Below the pieces are notes generated by a model. It did no database searches. It saw only the letters and a list, made by a program, of their open reading frames with translations, and had not been told where the DNA came from. A stretch of 64,000 nt of DNA. It comes from Shinella granuli (GTDB lineage: Bacteria; Pseudomonadota; Alphaproteobacteria; Rhizobiales; Rhizobiaceae). The stretch spans positions 62,001-126,000 of the forward strand of contig NZ_SLVX01000006.1 in NCBI RefSeq assembly GCF_004341885.1, written 5' to 3'. Both the position numbers and the translations under genes were made by a program. Positions 55,510-64,000 of the stretch are shown piece after piece. Positions within the stretch are counted from its first letter, which is position 1. Each line of letters opens with the position of its first letter.

Positions 55510-56201
55510 CCGTCACCATCGGCCTTCCCTCCAAGGGGCGCATGAAGGAGGACAGCTCCGCCGTGCTCGCCCGCGCCGGCTTCTCCGTCGTCGCCGTCGG
55601 CAACGACCGCTCCTATCGCGGCCGCGTCGAGGGGCGCGACGACATCGAGATCGCCTTCCTCTCGGCCTCCGAGATCTCCCGCGAGATCGCCAACGGCACC
55701 GTCGATTTCGGCGTGACCGGCGAGGACCTTGTGCGCGAGGGGCTGGCGGAGGCGGATGCCCGCGTCGAATTCTGCGCCCGCCTCGGCTTCGGCCATGCGG
55801 ATGTCGTGGTCGCCGTGCCGGAAATCTGGCTCGACGTCGATACGATGGCCGATCTCGGCGATGTCGCCCAGGATTTTCGCGCCCGTCACGGCCGGCGGCT
55901 CACCATCGCCACGAAATACTGGCGTCTCACGCAACAGTTCTTCTCCGGCAACCACGGCATCCAGCTCTACCGCATCGTCGAGAGCCTCGGGGCGACCGAG
56001 GGCGCGCCGGCCTCGGGCTCGGCCGACATCATCGTCGACATCACCTCGACCGGCTCGACGCTGACGGCCAACCACCTGAAGATCCTCTCCGACGGCGTGA
56101 TCCTCAAGTCCGAGGCCTGCCTCGTGCGCGCCCGCAAGCAAGAGCATGAGGGCGACCCCGTCGTCGCCGAGATCATTGCCCGGGTGCGCGGCGCGCTCTG
56201 A
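55506..56201 (+). CDS. hisG: ATP phosphoribosyltransferase, short form
   Basis: A 231-residue catalytic subunit for the first step of histidine synthesis. It lacks the C-terminal regulatory domain of the long form, as expected with HisZ present. [16 protein letters not shown], then [14 protein letters not shown] and the PRPP loop [16 protein letters not shown] are characteristic. It ends 3 bp from the convergent VOC gene. Confidence 0.96.
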   Translation: MTVTIGLPSKGRMKEDSSAVLARAGFSVVAVGNDRSYRGRVEGRDDIEIAFLSASEISREIANGTVDFGVTGEDLVREGLAEADARVEFCARLGFGHADVVVAVPEIWLDVDTMADLGDVAQDFRARHGRRLTIATKYWRLTQQFFSGNHGIQLYRIVESLGATEGAPASGSADIIVDITSTGSTLTANHLKILSDGVILKSEACLVRARKQEHEGDPVVAEIIARVRGAL

Positions 56202-56204
56202 AGG

Positions 56205-56576
56205 TTACGTCGGCGCAGGGCTGCACATCTGCAGCCGGTTGCCGAACGGGTCGTAGAAGCTCGCAAACGTCACGAATCCTGGAAAGTCCTGGGCGTCGTC
56301 GCAGCGCACGCCGCGAGCGCGCAACTGCATGACGGCCATCCTGCAATCGGCAACATTCAGCACGATGGTGGTGCCGAAACCCGGCCTGGAGCCCGCCTCG
56401 GCACGCGTCAGGGCGATGTTGCCGGCCTGCGCGCCCGCGGAAAACTCGATCCATCCAGCCTCCGGCAAGTCATGGATCGGCGCGCCCAGCTCCAGAATGT
56501 CGCGATAGAAGCCGCGCGCCTCGTCAAGTTCCGCAACGCAGATCGAGACGACGTTGATGCCTTGGAAGATCGTCAT
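56205..56576 (-). CDS. VOC-family protein
   Basis: A 123-residue vicinal-oxygen-chelate protein with NVVSICVAELDEARGFYRDI at the start and ASFYDPFGNRLQMCSP at the end. GGAAGGGAG precedes the ATG. It is convergent with hisG and unrelated to histidine synthesis as far as can be seen. Confidence 0.86.
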   Translation of the reverse strand: MTIFQGINVVSICVAELDEARGFYRDILELGAPIHDLPEAGWIEFSAGAQAGNIALTRAEAGSRPGFGTTIVLNVADCRMAVMQLRARGVRCDDAQDFPGFVTFASFYDPFGNRLQMCSPAPT

Positions 56577-56663
56577 GTGCTCCCTTCCGGAATGTTTGAC
56601 TTCGACCCTGCCAAAGCCCGGTTCAATGTCCTATCTATGAGGTCCCATCGCAAGGAGTCCTCC

Positions 56664-57371
56664 ATGGCAGATCTGTCGTCCTTCCCCGTCACCAAGAAGT
56701 GGCCCGCCAAGAACCCCGATATCATCCAGCTCTATTCGCTGCCGACGCCGAACGGCGTGAAGGTGTCGATCGCGCTGGAGGAACTCGGCCTGCCCTATGA
56801 GGCCCACCGGATCGAGTTCGGTCCCGAGGGCGTCAAGTCGCCGGACTTCATCTCGCTGAACCCGAACGGCCGCATTCCCGCGATCATCGATCCGGACGGC
56901 CCGGACGGCAAGCCGATCGGCCTCTTCGAATCGGGCGCGATCCTCGTCTATCTCGCCGAAAAGACGGGCAAGCTGATTCCGGCCGATGCCGCCGGGCGCT
57001 ACGAGACGCTTGCCTGGGTCATGTTCCAGATGAGCGGCGTCGGGCCGATGTTCGGCCAGTTCGGCCATTTCTACAAGTTCGCCGCCGACAAGGTCGCCAA
57101 CAATCCCTATCCTGCCGAGCGTTACCGCGACGAAGCCAGGCGCCTGCTCTCGATCCTCGAAGACCGCCTGAAGGATCGCCGGTGGATCATGGGTGACGAA
57201 TACACCATCGCCGACATCACGACCTTCCCGTGGATCCGCGGCGCCGATGTCTTCTATGGCGGTCGCGAGGTGCTGGACTATGCCGGCTTCCCGGCCGTGA
57301 TGGCCTGGCTGGAGCGCTGCCTTGCGCGCCCGGCGGCGCAAAAGGGCCTCGAAATCCCCGCCAAATCCTGA
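56664..57371 (+). CDS. glutathione S-transferase, YghU/YfcG-like
   Basis: A 235-residue GST. The thioredoxin-like half has IQLYSLPTPNGVKVSIALEE and FISLNPNGRIPAIIDPDGPD then GLFESGAILVYLAEKTGKLI, in which Asn and Glu-Ser are the glutathione contacts of YghU/YfcG. The helical half ends with ITTFPWIRGADVFYGG. AAGGAG precedes the ATG at 56664. Such enzymes often act on disulfides or peroxides. Confidence 0.9.
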   Translation: MADLSSFPVTKKWPAKNPDIIQLYSLPTPNGVKVSIALEELGLPYEAHRIEFGPEGVKSPDFISLNPNGRIPAIIDPDGPDGKPIGLFESGAILVYLAEKTGKLIPADAAGRYETLAWVMFQMSGVGPMFGQFGHFYKFAADKVANNPYPAERYRDEARRLLSILEDRLKDRRWIMGDEYTIADITTFPWIRGADVFYGGREVLDYAGFPAVMAWLERCLARPAAQKGLEIPAKS

Positions 57372-57464
57372 CGCAAACGACAAATCCGGCGGCGCGGCGA
57401 TGAGTTGACGCCGCCGGTTCCGGCGCGCTACCTCTCGGAAAACAAGGACGGGACGGACGACATC

Positions 57465-58682
57465 GTGACGGGAAGACTGGTTGTTGCGGGCGGCGGTCAG
57501 GCCGCCTTTGCCCTGGTTGCCAAATTGCGCGCGCTGAAGGACGAGCGGCCGATCACCATCGTCGCCGGCGAGGCGAGCCATCCCTATCAGCGCCCACCGC
57601 TCTCCAAGAAATACCTGCTCGGCGAGGCCGATCTCGGCCGGCTGATGTTCCGCCCGGAAAGCTGGTATCCGGACAACAATGTCGAGATCCGCCTCTCGAC
57701 CGAAGTCACCGCCATCGACCGCGCCGCAAGGACGGTGACGCTCAGCGACGGCTCGACGCTGCACTACGGCGTTCTGGCGCTCGCCACCGGCGCGACGCCG
57801 CGCCGCCTGCCGGCCGAGATCGGCGGAGACCTCGACGGCGTCTTCACCGTGCGCGACTACCGCGATGCCGATCGCCTCGGCCTCGAAATGCAGGAGGGCC
57901 GCCGGGCGCTCGTCGTCGGCGGCGGTTATATCGGCCTTGAAGCGGCGGCCGTGGCGCGGGGCAGGGGGCTGCATGTCACGGTCATCGAGATGGCCGACCG
58001 CATCCTCGCCCGCGTCGCGTCGCCCGCGACCGCCACGATCCTCAAGGCGATCCACACGGCGCGCGGCGTCGATGTGCGGGAAAAGACCGGCCTCGTCCGG
58101 CTCCTCGGCGAAAACGGCCGCGTCACCGGCGCGGAGCTTTCCGACGGCTTCGTGCTGCCCGTCGACGTGGTGATCGCCGGCATCGGCGTTGCGGCGAACG
58201 ACAGGCTTGCGCGCGATGCCGGGCTGGAGGTCGCAAACGGCATCGTCGTCGATGCCCATGCCCGCACCTCCGACCCGGCGATCTTCGCCATGGGCGACTG
58301 CGCCGTGCTGCCTTTCGAAGGCAACCGCGTGCGGCTCGAATCCGTGCAGAATGCGGTCGACCAGGCCGAGGCCGCCGCCGCGGTCATCGCCGGCGGCGAT
58401 CTGCCCTACGTGCCGAAGCCCTGGTTCTGGTCCGATCAATATGACGTCAAGCTGCAGATCGCCGGCTTCTGCATGGGGTTCGACGATACCTTCGTGCGTC
58501 CCGGCCCGCGCGAGGGCAGCGTTTCCGTCTGGTATTTCCGGGCCAGCAGGCTGATCGCCGTCGACGCGGTCAACGATGCCAAGGCCTATGTGGTCGGCAA
58601 GAAGCTGATCGAGATGGGTCGTACGCCCGAGCGTGCCGCGCTGGAGGACCCGGCGACGGACCTCAAGGCCCTGACGCTCTGA
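57465..58682 (+). CDS. ferredoxin-reductase-like FAD/NAD(P) oxidoreductase
   Basis: A 405-residue pyridine nucleotide-disulfide type flavoprotein. The FAD site is VVAGGGQAAFALVAKLR, the NAD(P) site is ALVVGGGYIGLEAAAVA, and PAIFAMGDCAVLPF is the second FAD loop. HPYQRPPLSKKYL marks the ferredoxin/rubredoxin/putidaredoxin reductase branch used with Rieske or P450 systems. I use GTG 57465, which gives the normal length. No ferredoxin gene is adjacent, so its partner is elsewhere. Confidence 0.88.
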   Translation: MTGRLVVAGGGQAAFALVAKLRALKDERPITIVAGEASHPYQRPPLSKKYLLGEADLGRLMFRPESWYPDNNVEIRLSTEVTAIDRAARTVTLSDGSTLHYGVLALATGATPRRLPAEIGGDLDGVFTVRDYRDADRLGLEMQEGRRALVVGGGYIGLEAAAVARGRGLHVTVIEMADRILARVASPATATILKAIHTARGVDVREKTGLVRLLGENGRVTGAELSDGFVLPVDVVIAGIGVAANDRLARDAGLEVANGIVVDAHARTSDPAIFAMGDCAVLPFEGNRVRLESVQNAVDQAEAAAAVIAGGDLPYVPKPWFWSDQYDVKLQIAGFCMGFDDTFVRPGPREGSVSVWYFRASRLIAVDAVNDAKAYVVGKKLIEMGRTPERAALEDPATDLKALTL

Positions 58683-58867
58683 GCGTGGTGATGCGCAAAG
58701 GTTGAGTGGAATTTTTGTTGCAGATTGGAACAGTTGTACTGTTTTGATTTTTGTTAAGTATGAACCGACGCAGGATATGGCAGTCCGGTATCGCCATATC
58801 TGAATTCACTCATTTTTTAGGGTTGTCCGGCTGAGTGGGGCCATCTCGTTCCCACCGGTGACCTTTC
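58683..58867. promoter_or_regulatory. AT-rich promoter region before the c-di-GMP gene, with AACAGT-TGT-ACTGTT dyad
   Basis: AACAGT and ACTGTT (58729-58743) form a perfect 6-bp dyad around TGT in an AT-rich region, quite unlike the flanking coding DNA. It lies about 125 bp before the start and may bind a dimeric regulator. Confidence 0.45.
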
Positions 58868-61666
58868 ATGCTCCGCATTCTGACCTGCCTGACCGTCGAG
58901 CACGACCTCCGTCTCGTCCTGCTCGCAGCCCTCATCTGCTTCCTGTCCTGCTATGTCGCCGTGACGCTGGTGCAGAGGGCGCAGGCTGCCGGCGGCATGG
59001 CGCGCGCCCTCTGGCTGGGGGCGGCCGGCGCGTCGAGCGGCTTCGGCATCTGGGCGACGCATTTCATCGCCATACTGGCCTATGATCCCGGCGTCGTCAT
59101 GGGGTTCGACATGGAGCTGACCCTGGTCTCGCTCGGTGTGGCGATCGTCGTCACGACGATCGGCGTTGCCGTCGCCACCTATCTTGCCGGAAGAAGCGCG
59201 GCCATTGCCGGTGGCCTGCTGCTCGGCGCCGGCATCACCTCCATGCACTATATCGGCATGGCGGCGCTGGACGTGCCGGGCAGCCTTGATTGGGATCTGG
59301 CCTATGTGGTGGCGTCGGTCGTCTGCGCCGGGCTCTTCGGGGCGCTTGCGCTGGTCTTCTGCATGCGCCCGCAGGCGCGGGGCCGCGACCGGGCGCTCGC
59401 CACCGTGCTGATGGCGCTCGGCGTCGTCTCGCTGCATTTCACGGCCATGACGGCGGTCACGGTCACGCCCGGCCTGGTGCCGGTGAGCGACGACACGATG
59501 CTGTCGACGGGCCTGATGGCGCCGCTGATCGCCGTCGTCGCCTTCTCGCTGCTCTTCACCGGCCTGACGGCCGCCGTCTTCGCCCGGCAGGCCGAGCTTG
59601 CCGCCAGCGAGAGCACGCGCCAGTTCGCCATGCTGGTGCAGGGCGTCAAGGATTACGCCATCTACATGCTCGATCCGGACGGCCGCGTCGCCAACTGGAA
59701 CGAGGGCGCCGAGCGCAACAAGGGCTACAAGGCGCCTGAGATCGTCGGCCAGCACTTCTCGCGCTTCTACAGCGAGGAGGACCGTGCGGCCGGCCTGCCG
59801 GAGCGGGCGCTCGCCATCGCGCGGGAAGAGGGCAAATATGAGAACGAGGGCTGGCGCTATCGCAAGGACGGCTCGCGCTTCTGGGCGAACGTGGTGATGG
59901 ACGCCATCTACGACACAGGCGGCACGCTCGTCGGCTATGCCAAGATCACCAAGGACGTGACGAAGGAAAAGGCCGATGCCGACCGCCTCGCCGAGGTGAC
60001 GAAGAACCTCGACCTTGCGCTGGAGAACATGTCGCAGGGCCTTTGCCTGTTCGACAAGGACGAGCGCCTGCTGCTCGCCAACAGGCGCTACAGCGAGATC
60101 TTCGGCTTCCCGGAAGGCCGTATCCGCCCCGGCATGACGCTGCGCGAGATCGTCGACCAGGGCGTCGCCGACGTCTTCGTCGATCCGGAGGTCTGGAAGC
60201 CGCGGGCGCGCGACATGTATGCGCGTCGCCGCGCGGCCATCCTGGCCAATGACGGCGGCGTGATCGTCGAGAAGCTGTCGAACGGCGTTTCCGTGCAGTT
60301 GCGCTACCGCACGCTGCCGGATGGCGCCTGGGTCGCCACCTACGAGGACATTTCCGAGCGGCTGCGCTCGGAGGAACAGATATCCTTCCTCGCCCGCCAC
60401 GACAGCCTGACGGGCCTGCCGAACCGCGCATGCTTCAACAACCGCCTCGAAGCCGATCTCGATTCGGCGCGCCGCTCGGGCGGCAAGGTCGCGGCGATCG
60501 GCATCGACCTCGACAAGTTCAAGGAAATCAACGACACGCGCGGCCATGCGGCGGGCGACGAGGTTCTGACGACGCTGTCGAAGCGCATGCAGGCCTGCCT
60601 TGAAGCGGACGAGACGATCGCCCGTTTCGGCGGCGACGAGTTTGCCGCGGCAAAGCGCTTCGAGGATATCGCCGAGCTCCACGATTTCATCCAGCGGCTG
60701 GAGGCCTGCCTGCACGAGGAAATCCGCATCGACGGCTACGACATCAAGCCGGGCGCGAGCCTCGGCGTGGCGATCTATCCGCAGGATGCCGACAATCTCG
60801 AAGCCCTCATCAACAATGCCGACCTTGCCATGTACCGCGCCAAGGACGCCTTGACCGAGACGGTCTGCTTCTACGAGGTCTCCATGGACGAGGCCGCCCG
60901 CAGCCGCCGCCTCATCGCCAACGATCTCTGGCAGGCGGTCGAGCGCAACGAGCTCCAACTGCACTACCAGGTGCAGAAGGCGGTCAATTCCGGCGATACG
61001 ATCGGCTACGAGGTGCTGCTGCGCTGGCACCATCCCGTGCGCGGCACCATTCCGCCCAGCGACTTCATCCCGATCGCGGAAGAATGCGGCGCCATCCTGC
61101 CGATCGGCGAATGGGTGCTGCGCGAGGCCTGCCGCGAGGCGGCCACCTGGAACAACGAGCACAAGATCGCCGTCAACCTGTCGCCGGTGCAGCTCGGCAA
61201 TGCCGACGTCGCCGACCTCGTGCACCGGGTGCTGCTGGACACGGGCCTCAGCCCGCACCGCCTGGAGCTGGAGATCACCGAATCGACCATCATCGGCGAC
61301 AAGGAGCGCGCGCTCCAGACGCTCCGCCGCATCAAGGCCTTCGGCGTCACCATCGCCATCGACGATTTCGGCACGGGCTATTCCTCGCTGGAAACCCTGC
61401 GCGCCTTCCCCTTCGACAAGATCAAGCTCGACCGCAGTTTCATGAGCGAGGTGGAGGCGAGCCCGGAGGCCAAGGCCATCATCCGCGCCATCCTGGCCCT
61501 CGGCCAGACGCTGCGCGTGCCCGTCCTGGCGGAGGGCGTGGAGACGCGCAGCCAGCTCGACATCCTGCTCGACGAGGGCTGCGACGAGGCCCAGGGCTAC
61601 TTCCTCGGCCGCCCGATGCCGGTGGAGCGCATCCGCCCGGGTTCGGAGACGAGCGAGGCGGCGTAA
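58868..61666 (+). CDS. MHYT-PAS-PAS-GGDEF-EAL protein
   Basis: A 932-residue membrane signalling protein. Residues 1 to about 240 are an MHYT sensor with three repeats of its motif (WATHFIAI, SMHYIGM and SLHFTAM), which may bind copper. Two PAS domains follow (about 250-370 and 375-495). The GGDEF domain keeps an intact GGDEF at about 586, but the inhibitory RxxD site before it is LEAD, so feedback by c-di-GMP is probably lost. The EAL domain has EVL in place of EAL and retains ELEITES, DDFGTGYSS and EGVET. It could both make and break c-di-GMP; net activity cannot be predicted. Confidence 0.92.
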   Translation: MLRILTCLTVEHDLRLVLLAALICFLSCYVAVTLVQRAQAAGGMARALWLGAAGASSGFGIWATHFIAILAYDPGVVMGFDMELTLVSLGVAIVVTTIGVAVATYLAGRSAAIAGGLLLGAGITSMHYIGMAALDVPGSLDWDLAYVVASVVCAGLFGALALVFCMRPQARGRDRALATVLMALGVVSLHFTAMTAVTVTPGLVPVSDDTMLSTGLMAPLIAVVAFSLLFTGLTAAVFARQAELAASESTRQFAMLVQGVKDYAIYMLDPDGRVANWNEGAERNKGYKAPEIVGQHFSRFYSEEDRAAGLPERALAIAREEGKYENEGWRYRKDGSRFWANVVMDAIYDTGGTLVGYAKITKDVTKEKADADRLAEVTKNLDLALENMSQGLCLFDKDERLLLANRRYSEIFGFPEGRIRPGMTLREIVDQGVADVFVDPEVWKPRARDMYARRRAAILANDGGVIVEKLSNGVSVQLRYRTLPDGAWVATYEDISERLRSEEQISFLARHDSLTGLPNRACFNNRLEADLDSARRSGGKVAAIGIDLDKFKEINDTRGHAAGDEVLTTLSKRMQACLEADETIARFGGDEFAAAKRFEDIAELHDFIQRLEACLHEEIRIDGYDIKPGASLGVAIYPQDADNLEALINNADLAMYRAKDALTETVCFYEVSMDEAARSRRLIANDLWQAVERNELQLHYQVQKAVNSGDTIGYEVLLRWHHPVRGTIPPSDFIPIAEECGAILPIGEWVLREACREAATWNNEHKIAVNLSPVQLGNADVADLVHRVLLDTGLSPHRLELEITESTIIGDKERALQTLRRIKAFGVTIAIDDFGTGYSSLETLRAFPFDKIKLDRSFMSEVEASPEAKAIIRAILALGQTLRVPVLAEGVETRSQLDILLDEGCDEAQGYFLGRPMPVERIRPGSETSEAA

Positions 61667-61672
61667 GCCGCC

Positions 61673-62119
61673 TTACTGCCGCTTGAAGCGGCGGCCGGCG
61701 AGATCGATCTGGAAGCGGGGGAAGATGAAGACGCCGATGATGGAGCCGGCATACTTCTCCTCAAGGCCCGTCGATTCCCCGACGCAGAACACCGGCTGGC
61801 GCGGCGCGCCGTCGAGATGGATGGTCGTCGAGAAGCAGAAGGACGACGAGGACGCCGCCGCCTGCTCGAAGAGCTCCAGCACGCGCGTGCGGTCGAGCGG
61901 CTCGTAGCAGCGGATGAGGTTCAGAAGGCCGCAGGTGCGCTGCGGCAGGCCATGCGCCAGCGCCGCCTTGTCGCCCAGCGCGAAGAGGCCGTTGGAGAGA
62001 TCGCCGGTCCAGCGCTCCGTCACGCAATATTGCGTGAGCAGTTCGTTGTCCGTCTCGTCGAACTCCATCGAGCCCGGCAGAAAGGGCGACGAGAGATCAG
62101 TCTTGATTATCTTGAACAC
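61673..62119 (-). CDS. small protein of unknown function beside the c-di-GMP gene
   Basis: A 148-residue protein convergent with the GGDEF-EAL gene, stopping 6 bp from it. It starts at a GTG at 62119 behind GAGGT. LTQYCVTERWTGDLSNGLFA, then FCFSTTIHLDGAPRQPVFC and YAGSIIGVFIFPRFQIDL suggest a PAS-like or small sensor fold, with four cysteines in the chain. I do not recognise a named family. Confidence 0.7.
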   Translation of the reverse strand: MFKIIKTDLSSPFLPGSMEFDETDNELLTQYCVTERWTGDLSNGLFALGDKAALAHGLPQRTCGLLNLIRCYEPLDRTRVLELFEQAAASSSSFCFSTTIHLDGAPRQPVFCVGESTGLEEKYAGSIIGVFIFPRFQIDLAGRRFKRQ

Positions 62120-62544
62120 CTACGACCTCAGGCAGTTGCTCGAATTTGGCCGACATGTCCCGCGCCGTGACGGCACAAGACATGCTAAAAAACAGTGCCG
62201 GCTGACAACCATCGAAGCCCGCCGAACCACTTTCTCATGGACTGAACTGCATCCGGCTCCGTCTTTTCTATCGGAGCGGATGTACGCGTGAAGACCGCCG
62301 CTGACCTTCATGCAGGCCCCCCGACGGTTTCTTTCCAATGCTTGGAGGCATCCGGCTGCACGACAAATCGACTATAGTCCCGTCGAATTTCAGCGCCTGA
62401 TCCCCCGGTGAATCTTTAAAGTTCACTTGGAGCGTCTTTATAGTTGGTTTTTTGATGCCATCAACGGCTTTTTGATAATTATTGTACAAATGGAAAAATT
62501 CTTTTCACGGTAACGATGCAGGTCCGCCGCCGTTTCAAACGCAA

Positions 62545-62570
62545 AAGGGGCGGCCCGAAGACCGCCCCTT
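62545..62570 (-). terminator. groL transcription terminator
   Basis: AAGGGGCGG pairs with CCGCCCCTT across 8 bases; read on the minus strand it ends in TTTT. It lies 145 bp after the groL stop, beyond the duplicated segment. Confidence 0.82.
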
Positions 62571-62599
62571 CCGAACTGAACCGGATGGCTCAGATGTGA

Positions 62600-62636
62600 A
62601 GGCTTTCGCCTATCACATCATGTCCATGCCGCCCAT
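62600..62636. repeat. 37-bp direct repeat, extra copy of the groL 3' end
   Basis: Identical to 62702-62738, which includes the last seven groL codons, the stop and the following hairpin half. The two copies are 102 bp apart. Between them lie 65 bases, beginning with the perfect hairpin TCAGCGCG-CTTGA-CGCGCTGA (62637-62657). Confidence 0.9.
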
Positions 62637-62701
62637 TCAGCGCGCTTGACGCGCTGAACCACTTTTAGTGCATGGGCGAAGCTTGATGGCCACGCTGCGA
62701 T

Positions 62702-62738
62702 AGGCTTTCGCCTATCACATCATGTCCATGCCGCCCAT
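62702..62738. repeat. 37-bp direct repeat, groL copy
   Basis: The groL end and stop, plus part of the hairpin ATAGGC-TTTC-GCCTAT (62700-62715), repeated exactly at 62600-62636. Confidence 0.9.
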
Positions 62739-64000
62739 GCCGCCCATGCCGCCGGGCATGCCGCCCGGTGCATCCTTCTTCGGCAGCTCGGCGATCATGG
62801 CTTCCGTCGTGATCAGCAGCGAGGCAACCGAAGCGGCGTTCTGCAGGGCCGTGCGGACAACCTTGACCGGGTCGACGATGCCGAGCGCGATCAGGTCGCC
62901 GTATTCGCCGGTCTGGGCGTTGTAGCCAAAGTTGTCTTCGTTCTTGTCGAGGATCTTGCCGACGACGATGGAGGCTTCGTCACCTGCGTTTTCCGCGATC
63001 TGGCGAACCAGCGACTGGAGAGCCTTGCGCACGATGTTGATGCCGGCTTCCTGGTCGTCGTTCTCGCCCTTGACCGAGATCTTCGTGGAGGAACGCAGCA
63101 GGGCAACGCCGCCGCCCGGTACGATGCCTTCCTGAACGGCAGCGCGCGTCGCGTTGAGGGCGTCGTCGATGCGGTCCTTCTTTTCCTTCACTTCGACTTC
63201 CGTCGAGCCGCCGACGCGGATGACGGCAACGCCGCCGGCGAGCTTGGCAAGCCGTTCCTGCAGCTTCTCGCGGTCGTAGTCGGAGGTGGTTTCCTCGATC
63301 TGGGCCTTGATCTGGGCGACGCGGCCTTCGATCTCGGCCTTCTGGCCGGCACCGTCGACGATCGTCGTGTTTTCCTTGGAGATCGAGACCTTCTTGGCCT
63401 TGCCGAGCATGTCGAGCGTGACGTTCTCGAGCTTGATGCCGAGGTCTTCGGAGATGACCGTGCCGCCCGTCAGGATGGCGATGTCTTCGAGCATGGCCTT
63501 GCGGCGGTCGCCGAAGCCCGGAGCCTTGACGGCAGCGATCTTGAGGCCGCCACGCAGCTTGTTGACGACGAGGGTCGCAAGCGCTTCGCCTTCGACGTCT
63601 TCAGCGACGATGACCAGCGGCTTGCCGGTCTGGACGACGGCTTCGAGAACCGGGAGCATGGCCTGGAGGTTCGAGAGCTTCTTCTCGTGCAGGAGAATGT
63701 AGGCGTCTTCGAGGTCGGCGACCATCTTTTCCGGGTTGGTCACGAAGTAGGGCGAGAGGTACCCGCGGTCGAACTGCATGCCTTCGACGACTTCGAGTTC
63801 GGTCTCGGCGGTCTTGGCTTCTTCAACCGTGATGACGCCTTCGTTGCCGACCTTCTGCATGGCTTCGGCAATGTCGAGGCCGATCTGGCGCTCGCCGTTG
63901 GCCGAGATCGTGCCGACCTGGGCGACTTCTTCCGAGGTGTTGATCTTCTTGGCCTTGGCCTGGAGATCCTTGACGACTTCGGCGACGGCGAGGTCGATGC
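62715..64000 (-). CDS. groL: chaperonin GroEL, partial (start outside window)
   Basis: The C-terminal 428 residues of the 60-kDa chaperonin; roughly the first 115 residues lie beyond base 64000. Visible landmarks include [60 protein letters not shown] and [12 protein letters not shown] (the last in the equatorial ATP region). The tail ends [16 protein letters not shown], the usual flexible Gly-Met repeat. The 3' end is duplicated downstream. Rhizobia often carry several groEL copies; which one this is cannot be told without its groES side. Confidence 0.97.
   Translation of the reverse strand, partial: IDLAVAEVVKDLQAKAKKINTSEEVAQVGTISANGERQIGLDIAEAMQKVGNEGVITVEEAKTAETELEVVEGMQFDRGYLSPYFVTNPEKMVADLEDAYILLHEKKLSNLQAMLPVLEAVVQTGKPLVIVAEDVEGEALATLVVNKLRGGLKIAAVKAPGFGDRRKAMLEDIAILTGGTVISEDLGIKLENVTLDMLGKAKKVSISKENTTIVDGAGQKAEIEGRVAQIKAQIEETTSDYDREKLQERLAKLAGGVAVIRVGGSTEVEVKEKKDRIDDALNATRAAVQEGIVPGGGVALLRSSTKISVKGENDDQEAGINIVRKALQSLVRQIAENAGDEASIVVGKILDKNEDNFGYNAQTGEYGDLIALGIVDPVKVVRTALQNAASVASLLITTEAMIAELPKKDAPGGMPGGMGGMGGMDMM

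Larger units (their letters stand above)
62120..62714. other. intergenic region with groL 3'-end duplication and terminator
   Basis: This 595-base region has no gene I can support. It holds the divergent start of the small gene, an AT-rich middle (62400-62520), the groL terminator and the duplicated groL end described separately. ORFs here have no ribosome site and poor codon bias. Confidence 0.6.

Noticed and set aside
62268..62489. A 73-codon minus-strand ORF in the groL downstream region
   Set aside because: It starts without a ribosome site, lies in AT-rich DNA and has no coding bias; more likely chance.

Overview
The window looks like chromosome of a Rhizobiaceae alphaproteobacterium (Shinella, Rhizobium, Agrobacterium or Ensifer type; genus not resolvable here). 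It is GC-rich with strong GC3 in the genes. It carries rhizobial marker combinations: a split hisS-hisZ-hisG cluster, plant-type glutamate-cysteine ligase, the carboxyspermidine route to spermidine, several YkuD L,D-transpeptidases, DUF1127 mini-proteins, palindromic rhizobial intergenic repeats and a set of CCTCCTCCC-loop small RNAs. No prophage, integrase, intact insertion sequence, rRNA operon or CRISPR array is visible. Most of the window is ordinary core genome; the interest lies between the genes.

Bases 1-12000: the tail of an FAD/NAD(P) oxidoreductase, an Rrf2 regulator with four cysteines, a second FAD/NAD(P) protein and a complete sulfate ABC importer (binding protein, CysT, CysW, CysA). 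A 15-bp motif is shared by the region before the second flavoprotein and the region before the importer. On the minus strand follow a Tat-type amidohydrolase, a LysR regulator and the two carboxyspermidine genes, which are preceded by a hairpin-rich leader holding a strongly initiated 79-codon ORF.

Bases 12000-22750: a Zn/Cd P-type ATPase behind a MerR-type promoter, an overlapping SCO protein and a ZntR-like regulator; two lipoprotein-like L,D-transpeptidases; a dimethylglycine/sarcosine-dehydrogenase-like enzyme with an XRE-cupin regulator; a DUF1127 gene followed by four tandem hairpins with CCTCCTCCC in the loop (CcsR/cuckoo type); a DUF1508 protein and tRNA-Gln(CTG).

Bases 22750-44800: ppx/gppA, rlmE and a VOC protein overlap as one unit. 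Then come an MFS exporter divergent from a metallo-hydrolase, an ATP-synthase zeta-type inhibitor, guaB, a run of small enzymes and acetyltransferases, two LysR regulators, a second DUF1127 gene, gshA, rsmE, a PiT phosphate transporter, a Nudix hydrolase, a GntR regulator with an operator-like dyad in front of it and a DUF3422 membrane protein. One secreted protein gene is flanked by two copies of an interspersed repeat.

Bases 44800-64000: glcDEF glycolate oxidase behind a perfect T-N11-A dyad, two more L,D-transpeptidases, tag, hisS-hisZ-hisG with a palindromic element between hisS and hisZ, a VOC protein, GST, ferredoxin reductase, a MHYT-PAS-PAS-GGDEF-EAL protein with a small partner ORF, and the 3' two-thirds of groL, whose end is partly duplicated 102 bp downstream.
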